Below, piece by piece: positions 44,220 to 56,600 of a stretch of DNA of 64,000 nucleotides; within the stretch, counting starts at the first letter, position 1, and the number at the start of each line of letters is the position of its first letter. Below the pieces are notes generated by a model that saw nothing but the letters and a program-made list of their open reading frames with translations, was not told the DNA's origin and ran no database searches. Origin of the DNA: Tribonema minus (taxonomy: Eukaryota > Sar > Xanthophyceae > Tribonematales > Tribonemataceae); NCBI GenBank assembly GCA_017506865.1, contig JAFCMP010000511.1:682001-746000 (forward strand), given 5' to 3'. Position numbers and translations under genes: made by a program.

Positions 44220-46572
44220 CTAAGTAGAAGCACTGCCGCCGCTGCTGGACTGCCGAGCCTCCGCTGCAATGGCTTCCAGCTTCTTGTGCACCGCAGCCTT
44301 GACTGGGTCCAGAGACTGCCCCGCAATCCACCTGCCAAGGCGGAGAGTCACAGGCCACGGAGAGGTACACATCAGCATTGCACTTGCACTTGAAGCTACA
44401 ATGTTGACAGAGGAAGTTGCACTTGAAATTACAGCACAGGAGGACTCGCCAATGCCCGCTGCTTGAAGATTGCCACAAGCCCATGGTAGGCTTGTGGCAC
44501 GTCACACATCACAACAGTGCAGGCATCGCCGTCAGTGTCTACTGTTTACTGCACAAAAAAGAAATGTCCATTGCGTAGTTGTTGATGTTACGAGCGTGTT
44601 GTGCCGAAGGCAGCCAAGAGTCCGCAGGCCTGGTGCTGTGCGGTAGCCTGACAAATACGAGCAGGGGGGGGGGGGGGGGTGCATGTGTGTAGACAAGTGC
44701 GGTTGACAACGCTGATCAAGACGGGACATACGACTGTATCCTCGATGCCACGAGACCTGGCACAAATTAACCTGCCATACATACCCTACATACGCCTGAG
44801 CACTGACCTGGCACAAGGTACACCGCTCATGACCCGCGACCCCATGCCCATACATACATACATACCCTGCATAGTAGACGCGTGAGCACTGACCTGGCAA
44901 AGGGCACGCCGCTCATCACGCGCACGCCTGAGCGCACGCGCACGTGGCAGGACGTGGGCGAGTCTGGCAGAGAGAGACGTGAGGTGAAAGCGAGCAGCAG
45001 CATTCAGCACTTGCGTGGGTATGTACGTATGCGGTATCGGCAGCGCTCAGCACTTGTGAGGTACTTTTTGGAGTAAGTAAGTACTGCATTGCAGCACTTG
45101 TGTGGGGTATGTATGCATGAGGTATCAGCAGCTAGCAGCACTCGTGAGGTATGTACGCATGAGGGTTTTTCAATCACCACATGCACAACATATATCTCTT
45201 CTTTCAAAGTTCAGCATAAGTTCACCTTGCTGAACGTCCCACACCGCCGCCACCTCTATGACCCTCATCCTGGAGAAGCCCGGCAACTTCATGATGAAGT
45301 TGTCGACGTCGCTGAACGTCAAGTTGCGGTTGGTGACGCTCACGGCGCCGTCGCCGCCGTCGTAAACGTCCTTGACGTCCTGAACCTTCTCAATGTCGCT
45401 CGTGAAGCCGTACATCTGCGGCGTGGTCATCTGGTACTTGGCGACACGGCGGTGCTGCAGCGGCTGCGCAATGTCGGGAGACCCCGCTGCATGCGCGCCT
45501 GCAACACAAGTGTCGACAGAGTTATTGGCACATGTATGTACTTCTATGTATGTGTGGATGCTTCATGGGCAGAAAACAGCTTCGTGCCCTTGAGGTCTGT
45601 GCCGCCGAGTAGGTGGATAAGCACCTGTCACACAAAAATGTAGATGATGTTGTCATGAAATTGCTGCAAGAGCCGAACTCTGTGCGCACGTGGAGGGTTT
45701 GATGTGCGTGCATGTGACATCAGCGTGTTGTGAAACTCAGCAACTGCAATCAGCACGAAATTGCTCTCAAAGACTATTTCTGTGTGCACGTGGAGGGTTT
45801 GATGTGCGTCATGTGACATCAGCACACTGCAGAACTCGGCATGTGACATGAGCAATTGTGTAACTCGACGACTGCAGTCAGTGCCTTGCTTGATGTACAT
45901 GCCCTCATCACAAAGCCGTATGCTGCTCATTGCGGCTGAGCTGCGACTGGCCACTGCAATGGTGGGATGGCGCACAGCAATAATGATGCTGCATGGTCCT
46001 GGGTTGGCGAGAAAGCAACATCGCAACTCCGCAAGGGGAAGTGGGTCATAACACTGCACATTCAGATTTCAATGGGACGACTCACAAGCGTAAGTGCTTC
46101 TACGTAATATATATGTGAGATGAAATGTGCCGCTTCCACGTGGCAAGCTGATTTCCGCAAGAGCATTGGCGGCTTGGTTATCGGCTCTGCACTAGACTTA
46201 TGCTCTTGATCAAATAAGTCAGACACTCGAGCGACGCAGCGAAACAGCACTGCCGCCAGCGCTGAAGCAAGCTGATTCTGAGCGCGCAACACCTGTCAGG
46301 ATCGCAGCTTGGTTGTCAGCTTCTTGCGTGGCGGCGCCAACACCATTCACCGCAGGTGCAGCAGACCAGTCAGACACGCTGAAACTGTAAAGCTGGCCTC
46401 CTGTCGCCTTCAGTCCCTCCTCTACGCCCTGTTTCAGCAGCTCAGGACTCAGCACGGATCTGAGAAAGGGCTCCACTCCGAATTCAAAGACAGCATCAAT
46501 CACGCTATCGGTCAGCGGCACGTCCTCCTCTACGGGCACGGACTTGGTGGGCTGCTGCTTGGACCACCACAT
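44220..46572 (-). CDS. Unrecognised multi-exon gene
   Basis: Clear exons: 46572-46293 (starts MWWSKQQPTKSVPVEEDVPL), 45498-45226, 44963-44894, 44331-44220 (stop). The last three join with matching phases (1, then 2). At least one more exon lies between 46293 and 45498, perhaps near 45627-45570 (VLIHLLGGTDLKGTK). The third clear block reads MTTPQMYGFTSDIEKVQDVK, then a Gly-Asp turn, NLTFSDVDNFIMKLPGFSRM, VIEVAAVWDVQQ; the end is VPFARWIAGQSLDPVKAAVH plus a helical tail. There are no transmembrane segments or known catalytic motifs that I can name. Mixed composition and conserved-looking blocks say it is a real gene. A ~100-bp direct repeat (45681-45830) and copies of the 44894 donor edge lie in its introns. 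Confidence 0.62.
44750..44930 (-). repeat. Copies of an exon 3' edge plus donor in an intron
   Basis: On the minus strand ATGAGCGG(C/T)GT(G/A)CC(C)TTTG(T)CCAG|GTCAGTGCTCA occurs at about 44925-44885 (the exon used above) and 44835-44800, with a shorter remnant (TGTGCCAG|GTCTCG) near 44770-44750. ACATACATACC-type sequence separates them. Confidence 0.8.
45670..45860 (-). repeat. ~100-bp tandem repeat in an intron
   Basis: CTGTG(T/C)GCACGTGGAGGGTT plus TGATGTGCGT and ATGTGACATCAGC occur at about 45681-45725 and 45780-45826, with a weaker third echo to 45860. On the minus strand each copy ends in an acceptor-like CGTGC.CACAG. Confidence 0.8.
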
Positions 46573-47193
46573 CTATCAGTGGCCCTTTGCACAATGAGAG
46601 AAGTGTCCACACTTCAAACTTGAAGTCAACTTCAAGTTGAAGTGCTGAGAGGCAAACCTCCGGCCAACTTCGTGCCAGCAGCCGCGTGTACACCCCTGGA
46701 AGCTTTCCTTCAGAAGGAAGTACATAATGCTCACAGGGGAGCTTGGAATTCCATCCAGCAACACGCCAACATGCAAACACATCAACACATGCCCCCACCG
46801 GTGCAGAGCGCAGCAAGTGTATACCCACACACCTGCACAAACATGTACCAACCCGAATTCTACTCCTAAGCAAGTGGAGCGCCATACTTCAACATGCTTA
46901 CGAAAGTTATTGTGCAAGTTTGCATAAAGCTAGGTGGCCTGAATGCCATCTGTTTGTATGGGGCGACAGCTGTTGCGCTTTGTGAAATGATGCTTGCGAG
47001 CTGCAGGCAACGACACAATAATAACGCAGTTAGAAGTGCCGGTGATGGTACATGGCATGCTGCTCTAGCCGCATGGGTCAAGCCCGTCTCGAAACAGCAC
47101 ACCCACCACAATTGCATGGTGCCACTGCCACTGCATCAGCTACCAAGTAGAGCACACGGACGCCACCTGAATTACAGAGAAAACACATTGCAT
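46573..47193. other. Intergenic region
   Basis: Between two minus-strand genes. An inverted pair of AACTTCAAC-type units lies at about 46609-46645. Nothing else recognised. Confidence 0.45.
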
Positions 47194-48526
47194 TCATGGG
47201 ACCACGCCCCTCAAGAACACCAGAGCTTCACTGCTCAGGTGCGTCTGGCGCAGGTCTTGGTACTGTATGACTCGCCGCCGGTTGTCTGTTGCTACGGTCC
47301 AGCAGTCCTGCGCATACTTCTCCAGAAAACACTCGCTGCGACAGTGAGCCAGAAAGAGAGAAATGACGCAGCATACGCATGAGCACGTGCTGATTGTGTG
47401 TTCATGTCAGAAAAAGAAACGGCTTCAGATGTCTATGCCATAGCCGATACCTTCTTGTGAGACCAGCACCTCTGGATCGCCTGAAGAAACTGACGTGCAG
47501 TGAACACCAACATGCAGCAGGACTGTTAGCAGTGTGTGCGACATCAGCAGCAATGAGTTCTGCTTGTGTCGATGGTGCCATGTTGAAGAGGAACAGAATC
47601 AGTGCAGCTGCTGAACGTGCTCCGCTGAAATTGCATCAAACCCACTGCGATATCTGCAATGACCATGTTGATGTAGGTCTACCCAACAATATGTATGCAA
47701 CTTCGCGGACCACACACACCATTTCTCTCCAAGCAGTGAAGAAGTGGCAACGCAGAAGAAATGACAAAGATGGTGAAGCGATTTCAAACATGGCATGCAC
47801 ATTGGGAAAAGGGTGTGCATCCACATATGCAGTGGATCAAGTGTCATCAGCAACGTTGTCTGCTGGGCATCAGTCCCGCACAGCAGTTGCAACAGCACGC
47901 ATCTCATTCAGCATCTTCGTTGCCAACCGAGCTCAGCTGTCGAATTGACGTTCATACCCTATGGCCATGATTGGCCTGAAACCACGCAGGTGCTTGAAAC
48001 CAAAATTGCACAAGACCCCATCAGCATCACAAGCAGTGCCGCCTTCCATGGCGGCTGCTTCGTTCTTGGCCTGTCGGCATTGCGACGTATAGGGGCGCGA
48101 ATGCGCTGCCATTGCTTGAGCGTTTGCGTGAGATTGAACAATTTGCCACGCCTGCTGCACAAACACAGCAGTATCACATACTCAAAGTGCACGTTGTTGC
48201 TGCTGCTGTAGCCAGAGCTAAGGGGTCTCAGCTCACCTGGCCTTGCCGACCAAGGAAATGGCCTCGTTGCTAATCTTCTCGATGTCATCTCCCGCCAGCC
48301 TCATTATGGATTTGACCTTCCCCTTGGGGAAAGCAAGCTCCAGCTGCTGGCTGTACGGCACAGAGCTCTTACTTGGCAGTGCACGTTTCGGTGCGCTGGC
48401 CTTCTTCGGCAACTGAGCATCGTATACTGCGTTGTGCGGCGGTGGTGGCTCCTGCACTTCCTCGTCCCTGGCCTGGTACTCATAGGGTTCCTGACCGTAA
48501 GGAGGAGGTTGTGCTGTGAAATCCAT
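47194..48526 (-). CDS. CBF/NF-Y-type histone-fold protein (CHRAC1/POLE4-like), two exons
   Basis: Exons 48526-48237 and 47335-47194 join in phase 2 to 143 aa. The N-terminal ~60 residues are Pro/Gln/Glu-rich (MDFTAQPPPYGQEPYEYQ). Then comes the histone fold: FPKGKVKSIMRLAGDDIEKI (helix 1 and loop), SNEAISLVGKA|SECFLEKYAQ (long helix 2, split by the intron), DCWTVATDNRRRVIQYQDL, and a terminal L.FLRGVVP. In the family such proteins pair with a second histone-fold partner: POLE4 in DNA polymerase epsilon, CHRAC1 in chromatin remodelling, NF-YC in transcription. The short length and the FLxxxxP end fit CHRAC1/POLE4 better than NF-YC. The choice among these is inference. The Met at 48526 is preferred; an in-frame Met at 48691 would add 55 residues. 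Confidence 0.83.
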
Positions 48527-51500
48527 GCTCGTTGTTGCAAAAGGCTTAGCCCAGGCAAGCTCCCGACACAGTCGCCCACCGATCGCAGTACCTCCGTGTT
48601 CGTTCAACCTTGCGCAATATACTTGATTGCCGAGCAGGAGCACGTACTCTCTCCTGCAGGCAGGCTCTTCTTGCTCTACTCTAAACTGCAACTACGGAGT
48701 TGAGGTTGAGGTTTTGAGAGGTTGAACTTTGTGAGGTTGAACTCGACGAAGGTGTAGCACGTGTGTGTGTGTGTGGCTCTGTCACAGAACAGGTGGACTG
48801 CGGTGCCCGCAGCTTCAACTTGGTGCCAGGTGAGATCGAAAAATCGTCAATTGACTGTGCATGCAGGATGAGCTTGTTTGCCCTGGTCAGCACACGTGAC
48901 TTTGCCACAAGCAGGCCCGTGTGTGTGTTTTCCTCAGCTGCTGAACCGACAGACCAGACCACGCACATTGACTCCTGCTGCAATGGGATTTTGGCAAAAC
49001 TCAGAGGAGTAGAGAACGCCAATAGCGTGAGTATGGCAAGGGGTGACACTCTGCAGCGTGGCTGCGATGTCTGCTTTTGTGCCCCCATCCATCCTGTCAC
49101 TCTGTGAAAATCCGACAGCGCAGACTGCTTATCTCAACTTGTGATAGGCACAGCGGCATCAACACGCGTGATTCTTCATACTCAAACATTAATGGTCTCA
49201 ACGCGGTACGCCCCAACCCGTGGCACTTGACCTGAATGCACTCACGAAACACTCTAATGAGTGCTATTTGCACGATTGCCTGCCTTTTATATGCGTGCCT
49301 GAATGCTCTCTGCACGATCGCCTACCTTTGGTATGCGTGCCTGATGGAAGACTTATGCGCAACGCTATCATCATGGCACTCACAGACTGGCACGCTCCCC
49401 TGTTCTCTGCGTTCTCAAATCATTTCGCACACAGCAGCGACAGAGCAGCGACGAAGTGAGGACACCGTCCCACAAATGCATGGCGCCAGCGAGGTGCTGC
49501 ACTTTCAGCTCGTGAACGGGCTCACAATTTTCATCACTCACGAATCATGAGGGATCAGGGACTCGGCATCCTCTGCCCTCAGCTTCAGCTGGGATACAGT
49601 TGGGCTGCAGGCACGCGTGGCACCAAACGACATCGTGTCGCAGCGCGATGCAGCTGCACCAGGAGCAGATGCAAAGTTGAAGTTGCAGCGAGGGGAATGC
49701 GAGATGGCGCAAGTTGGCATTGCGCACTGGCGACCTTGAGGCGAGTGCGCGATGCTCGCGCAGCGGTGACACTGACGGCTTGCATTTCCAACGGCAACAG
49801 TGACGACAGGTGCAGGTGGTGGTGCGAGCGAGCGGCCGTGGTGAAAGTGGCCTGTGTTGTGTGCTCAGAGGAGCAGGTGCAGAGGACGGAATGCGCTGCG
49901 CCGGAGGCTGTCGTGTGCGATGCCTGAAGCACAGTGGATGCTCCGCGGCGGCTCGCATATCCGACGATGGCAATGGCGCCAGCTGTGCAGCACAATGTGG
50001 CAACGCGTCGAGAGAGCGGCAATGGTGATATTGGCACGTGCAACTTCAACTTGCATACGAGGAGCAGATGCGGAGAACCGCGCATGTAGCTCTAGTCCTA
50101 ACCCTGACTTTCTCTCTAACGCGACCCCTTCACCCCAAGATGGTGGAGGTGGAACCTGTTGTGATGCCTATGGTGGCTATCGCATGTCTGGCTATCCTGG
50201 TTGGGCGAGACTACACGCGGTGAAATTGCATGCAGGAAGCTGCATTGTGATCATTTTTCAAAGCAATATTGTTGCTTCATTCTCAACTTGAGAGGAAGCA
50301 GAGATGCCAATTCTCAAACAAATTGCTCGTGTCACAACGACTATCTGTGTTTGTCAACTGTTTGAGCATTGGTGCACAATGCTGAACCCTACCCCCGACC
50401 CAATGTCCTGATGGGCAGTACTCAATTACTCATGGACCGTATATACTATATCTTTTTGATTCGTTTTTCATATATGTACTTCAATGAGTCACTACGCCCC
50501 CTTGTCCGCATGGGAATGTCTCAGCTCCGCTCATATGCGATACACTGATGTTCACAGAGTGCAGAGTCACCTACATCAAAGACGTCACAGTCAACTTCAG
50601 ACTTCCACTGCAGCGGCCGACGCACCATGGTATACCATAGTGACAGGCCAATTGCATTCTTGTTGTTGTCCGCCCTCACTTACAAATTCGCAACTTGAAA
50701 GCCAACTGGCAGGGCCTGCAAATGAGCGTCGGGTTTGACATCATGCTATCATATGCATTAGCCATGAGTGAGAACCTAGAGCTCCTTTTCGAAAGCAGTG
50801 GCAGGATCTACACTGCACATGAATCGAACAACATAGTGCAGTTCATGATCATCTGCAATTCACTTCGGCGTTCTTCAAGTTGAGGTTTACATGAATGCTG
50901 ATCGAGGCGAGCCAGCAGAAGCCGCCAGTCTTCAAATAAAATTGCCAAGAATGGCCTGGTGGTGAGGGCTTCGACTTCAGTAAAAAAAAATGAGTCGAGA
51001 AGGTAAAGTTCACTTTGTTCACTGATGATTTGCTGTGTGTTATGTACTGTAGCAAAGAAAGTGTAAAGCATGTACTGTAGCAAAGAGATTGCGAAGCAAA
51101 GAAAGTGAGTCACTGCTGTGGGCTCAGGCACACATGCAGGCGAATGCAGGACCTAAGCGATCATCTGCAACTGCCAGGTTTTCTGTATGACGATGCCTCT
51201 ATGCGCTGCCAAGCTGCTGCAGAGCTGCGCCCCTTCATACACAACGACTCACGCTTCAGTGGGTGTTTGATCACGCCATGCTACTCACGGAAAAACGACG
51301 GTGCCGCAGCAAGTCGTGCCGCAGTTATGCGGCGACAATCAAACTGGAGTAGGCTGTGACCTGATGCAATGCGGCTGCAAAGCAAGCAGTCGGCGCCTGT
51401 CGGCCCTGCATAGTCTACAACATAATCTGCAACGATGCAAGCGCGGAGATCTGTAGTGGTAAAAACCCACATCGGCGGCCCCGGCGCATCTCACAAATCC

Positions 51501-53637
51501 AACGTATATCTTGAAATCTACCGTGGGGTCCGTCCTTTTTTGTACGGATGGACTTGGTGGGCTGGCTCGAGCTCTCCCTTTCTCTATGGTATGTTCATGC
51601 ACCAAGGTGTGTTCATGTACATAGTGGTGGCTGATGATACATAAGGTAGAGTTTAGAGGGGCGGCAGATGCAATAGGATGTCATGGCAAACCTTGGTGCA
51701 TGAGAAAAGGAATGTGGCCTTGGTGATCATCAACATACCACCATGGTGCTGTAACGAATGTGTGGGTGAGTGCCAATGCCAATGCCATAATCAGTAAAAC
51801 AACGACTACAATGAAACCCTTGGCAACTTGATGTAAGATGATGTCATGCTGCATATATGCAGGCACATTGAGGATGTCCATACGCAATATGTATGCTGTA
51901 CAGGCAGTACACGAGGATCATGACTGCACGCATGAGTGAGCACTGGCACAAGCTACAGGACAATGGTTGCAGTATCTGATGAGTCAAGATGATGGTAATA
52001 CCCTCAGACTGATCGGTGCTTGGCATATACCCTCAGATAGGTGTCTTACTTTCAAATGGTTCTCTAAGGTTGCTGAAGTCACGACACTATTCACTGCATA
52101 TCCCCAGCTGGTGCACGTGCACATTGTGGGCGTAAAATGAGTGTCAAAGTGTCATGACATTGCCTCTCGGAGTGACCCAGGCTAGCTAACAATTGGCTGA
52201 AAAACTGCACGCGTGCATACGGGCAAACCCTGACATATGATGTCACAATTATTTCCCAGTTCTCATGTTGAGGCTGCAGTGCATCACGGCGGGGTCGTTG
52301 ATCAACTTTTCACAATCGTTTTGTGAATGCAATACACTAGGGTCTCAATCGCCGATTGCACCCGAATCATCGATGATCATGTATAAATGTAAATGTTCGC
52401 ACCTGAGCCATAAGCAAGGGCCACTAGAATACATCACAACCTCCAATCACCATGCTGAGAGCAGGCAGAGCCTGGGCTGCAGGCCAAATGCACTGCGCCT
52501 GCCTGACTCGTGAACGCGGTGATCAATGCTGGCAGTTCAGATTCTCAGCGGTCTGAGCATTAGCTAATTAGCTATCATCAATTCGGCACAGGAGCTGGCG
52601 GAGCGCACCACAGTGTACATGTGCGCTGCGCAGTGCACCACTGTCTGAATCATGCCTTCTCTGCATCATGCGCACGATGAGTGTGACAAAGCATTGATTG
52701 ATTGTAATCACGGTGGGTTGCGCTACAAGGGCAGCAGCATGACACGCTCATGTGTAATGACCTACAAGCCACTTGTTGAAGGCATGCTGCGTTCATCGGC
52801 GACAGGGCACTCATGTCTGGAATGGTCACTGATGCAGTTTGCAATGAGGGAAGCACAGACAACATTTTAATGCAGCATGCCGAGCAACGTTTAGACCTGC
52901 GTTCAAGCACGGCGCGTGGGCGGCCTCACAAGACAGAACCATCACTACATTGCTGAACTGCAAAACACAGCAATAAAGCCATGGTAGCCCAGACGAATAT
53001 CAAAAGGGCATGCACACACGTTATCAAATACAGAGGCAGTCAACCAAAAGAGGCAGTGAGAGCAAAAGAGAGCAGAAAGGAGTGAGGCACAATCGACTTT
53101 CCGAGTGTCAAAACTGTAAAATTAAAAATTGTGTCCCAAGAAGACAAGGCTCCGCCGCTGTGCCGAACTCGTGTGTTACACCACGGCTCAAGTATGCTAC
53201 AGCAGGGGCCAAGTAAAAGCTACGGTGGGTGCGGGTACGCTTCCTGAAAAAGGTGTCGATAGGGGGGGGGGGCGGGGGCGGGGCTGGTGCGGGTGAGGGG
53301 GGTGGGGTGGGGGGCGATTGTTACACAAAACACAGTCACTGCTGTCGCGAGCTCGCACGAACTGCAGAGTGGCATAGGAGGACGGCGTTACAACAGCTAC
53401 ACTAGCTGTAATTGACTTTGGGTTCGGCGGGGCGGGCAGGCTTGCCACGGAACTCTCTTTGACTTGTCGAGGCTACTGACGAACGAATGATCACCATCTA
53501 CGAACCACCCTCAACACACAGAGCGACTGCTGATCATCATCATCGTCATCGCACATGCCTCTCCAAATTCAGCGGCGGTCTGAACTGGGGTATACATAAA
53601 GGAACAGCGAGTGAAGCGAAACGGGGGGGTTGCGCGT
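48527..53637. other. Gene-poor stretch of about 5 kb
   Basis: No exon chain could be built on either strand. Short frames exist, for example about 50140-50223 plus (MVEVEPVVMPMVAIACLAIL, hydrophobic), but there is no partner exon. A (TG)n tract lies near 48763-48775, a poly-G/GGGGC stretch near 53261-53312, and AACTTC-type units near 48710-48735, 49676 and 50042. Base composition is more even than in the gene-rich part. Confidence 0.45.
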
Positions 53638-56600
53638 TCAGAGCAGTGCCGCCATGCGCGGTTGAAGTTCTTCTTGTTCGGCGTTGAAGCTGTCGTCTTC
53701 GCCAAGTCCGCCTTGCTGCTCTTGTAACAACCGCCGTTTGGTGATGGACTCAAAGTTGTGGTAGCCGTTCACAAATGCTGAGATCTCGTCGGGTGAGTGG
53801 AGGTCCCAGTCCTTGCCTGGAGCGCGAGAAAGAGATGAAAACATGATGCCAGATTATTCGTAAGTTTGTGGTTCTACTGCAAGAACGCACTGCACAGACA
53901 GTGATGAAGTGCAAGGCGGAATGTAAACTTACATGCCTAGACGAGAGAGCACATTACATTTGTGAGAACTTGCAGTACTACCTTGAAGCAACCTCAAGAC
54001 AAGAGCTGCACACCATGCAACAGAGATGCAACAAGCATGACATGACAAAGAAAGATAGAGAACTCGACACACACAACTCACCAACATTCATCTTGTCCTC
54101 AAAGAACCAGTTGACGGAGACAATCTTCGGGTAGTCCCTGGCGAGAGTGGCCCAGGTGTCTTTGATCCAGGTAGCCTTGCCGCCACAGTGGTTGGTGCTT
54201 GACATTTCCGCAATGCACATGGTGCGCCTGTTGTCACAGCCGAGAGACAAGAAGAGGCGTGAGATACAGAGTCGGTTCACACATGCATTTGACTTCATCT
54301 ATGTGGCATCACGCGACGCTCTGAGCAATACAACGCTCAGTACATGAGCAACAGTGTGCATAGCACCGGTGTAATGTACAGTGCATCGGATGTACAATGC
54401 AGTCTATTGAATACATCACAATAACTGTGCCAAGCAACAAAGCACAAGCAAAACAACAGTCGTCGACTACACAGGTACTCACTTGGTGATGGCCTGCATT
54501 TGCCAGTAGAACGTGTTGATGATCTCGGGGAGGCTCTTGTTCTCCCGGTAGGTGCCAGTGCCGCAGGAGTTGTAGGCCGATACGCACACCTGGTGCACCA
54601 GACAGAACAAGTCAAGGTCAGCAAGGTGGTGGCGATGAGAAATGCCGCATTCGACTTCAACATTGCGAGACAGCCCAACAGACATGGTAACACAACGATG
54701 CTAGACCATTGAACCCGCAGGCTGCATTCGCAATGTGTACTGCATGTGAGCATCGGCAGGAAGCGTGCAAATGCATGGGGGCTGCAGTCTACTGTACACA
54801 CCTGGTCAACGTATTCGTCCCCCACGTAGAAGTCTTCAAAGGGCGTGGTCTCCTTGTCCGAGTTCTTGGCCGCAAAGCTCATCTGATACTTGAAGTTGGC
54901 GCCGGTGCTCCTGAAGGTGGAGACGATGCGCTTGAACGCGTTCCTGAAGTCGCTGACGGAGTTGCCAGGCCTGAACACGCCCCAGTTGTACCATGCGGCT
55001 GCAAGGACAGCAAGCATCAACGACAGAGTACAGTAAGTGACATTGCCCACGCAAGCAGCCAGCTCTGACATGGTACAAGCAAGCACAGTCGCAGCTAATA
55101 CAGGTTGCTTGATGCATCAGACATTCGCAATGGCATTGCAACTACGGCAGTGCGGAGTGACATCGGCAGCATGTGCGGCAGGCAAGACGCAATCCAAGGT
55201 TGTCAAAAACTTACAGTTGAGTTCGTGCAGAGGCCTGAGGTAGATCCTGCGCCCATCAGCGGCAGCAGCCTTTCCGAAGTCACGCATCTTGCTGTCAAAC
55301 TTGCCGTTCGCGATGTCCCTGGCAAAAAGAAAAATACAAACACAGGGGTGGTTAGAGCAATGCCAACTGCACAAAACACGCACAAACTGCATTTCAAAAC
55401 ACAGAATCAACAGCATGTTGGAAGGCAAGCCTCGCATGCTGCACTGGAGGCATCGCCAAATTAAAAGCAACCCAAAACATACCTGAGGTTGGGGTAGTTG
55501 TCCATGAACTCCATGACCAACTCGACATCGACGCCCTTGTCGAGCACGCTGGCCACGTAGTCCCAGCCAGCTGTGTCCATGGTCTGGTACAGCACAACGC
55601 TGTCAAACTTGATGCCGTACTTGTCCTCCCGCTGAGGCAGCACTGTGTCGAGGTCGCCGGACAGCCAAACGCCAACCCGAGCGTTGCGCACAGGGTTGCC
55701 CGGGTTCTTGGGGTCAAACCTGCATCATCACAGGAAGCGTGGACAGAATGAGCGCCGAAGTCTAGCAGAGGACGGCAACATTTCAAATGCGAATAAACGA
55801 AACCGCCAAGCAAGCCAAAGCCAGCGAAACGAAAAGTGCGGAGTGCATACCTGGCTGCGTTCAGGATGCAAGGCGCCCCGTATCTGTCGCACGGCCGATC
55901 GCTCTGCGCAATCGCCGCACCGCAGCACTTGGGCTCCTCCTGGTCGCTGAAGTTGGGGCATGTGAGGGCGTTGGAGCACCGCGAGCAGCCTTGAGGGCAG
56001 CAGTACTGCACGTCCTCGTCAACGAAACCTGCGATAACGAGCAGTGTGTGCACCATGGTCAGCAGCAGTGACTCCGTGACGGAGTGAACCAAAAAGCTCG
56101 CATGTAACGCATGAGCAGTTAACAATGCCAGCATGCAAACGCGACTTCACAAAACAGAGCCTGTGTGCAAATGAAACTGACCTGCGTTGCAGTATGGGTC
56201 GGGCGACCCCTGCGGCCCCTGATACGTCCTCAGCTCCTTTTTGTGCCCGCCCTTGCCCTTCCCGCCCTTCTTCTTCTTGTTCCTGCGCTTGCGCTTGTTG
56301 CGCCTGGCACGCTTTTTCTTAGACCGCCGCCCCTTACGCCGTCGCCGCAGCTCCCTTTCTGCTGCTGTTTCCTCTACGGGCTCCAATGCCTCCTGCGCTC
56401 CTTCGCCCTCGCCGCTCACAGCCAGAGTGCAAGGCGGTTCGCTGGTGTCGCAGGACACGGCCACCGCCACATCTAAGCAGCACTCCGAGGACAACTCCAG
56501 GCCCAACGCCCTGCGCGCGCAACGGAAAAACACCGGATAAGACCACAAGAATACGGAGACACCGCAGCAAACCTGAACAGAGACTTGACTACAGAGTGCG

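Noticed and set aside
48763-49107. A 114-codon plus-strand frame after the histone-fold gene
   Set aside because: Starts in a TG microsatellite, has no recognisable domain and no supporting exon structure.
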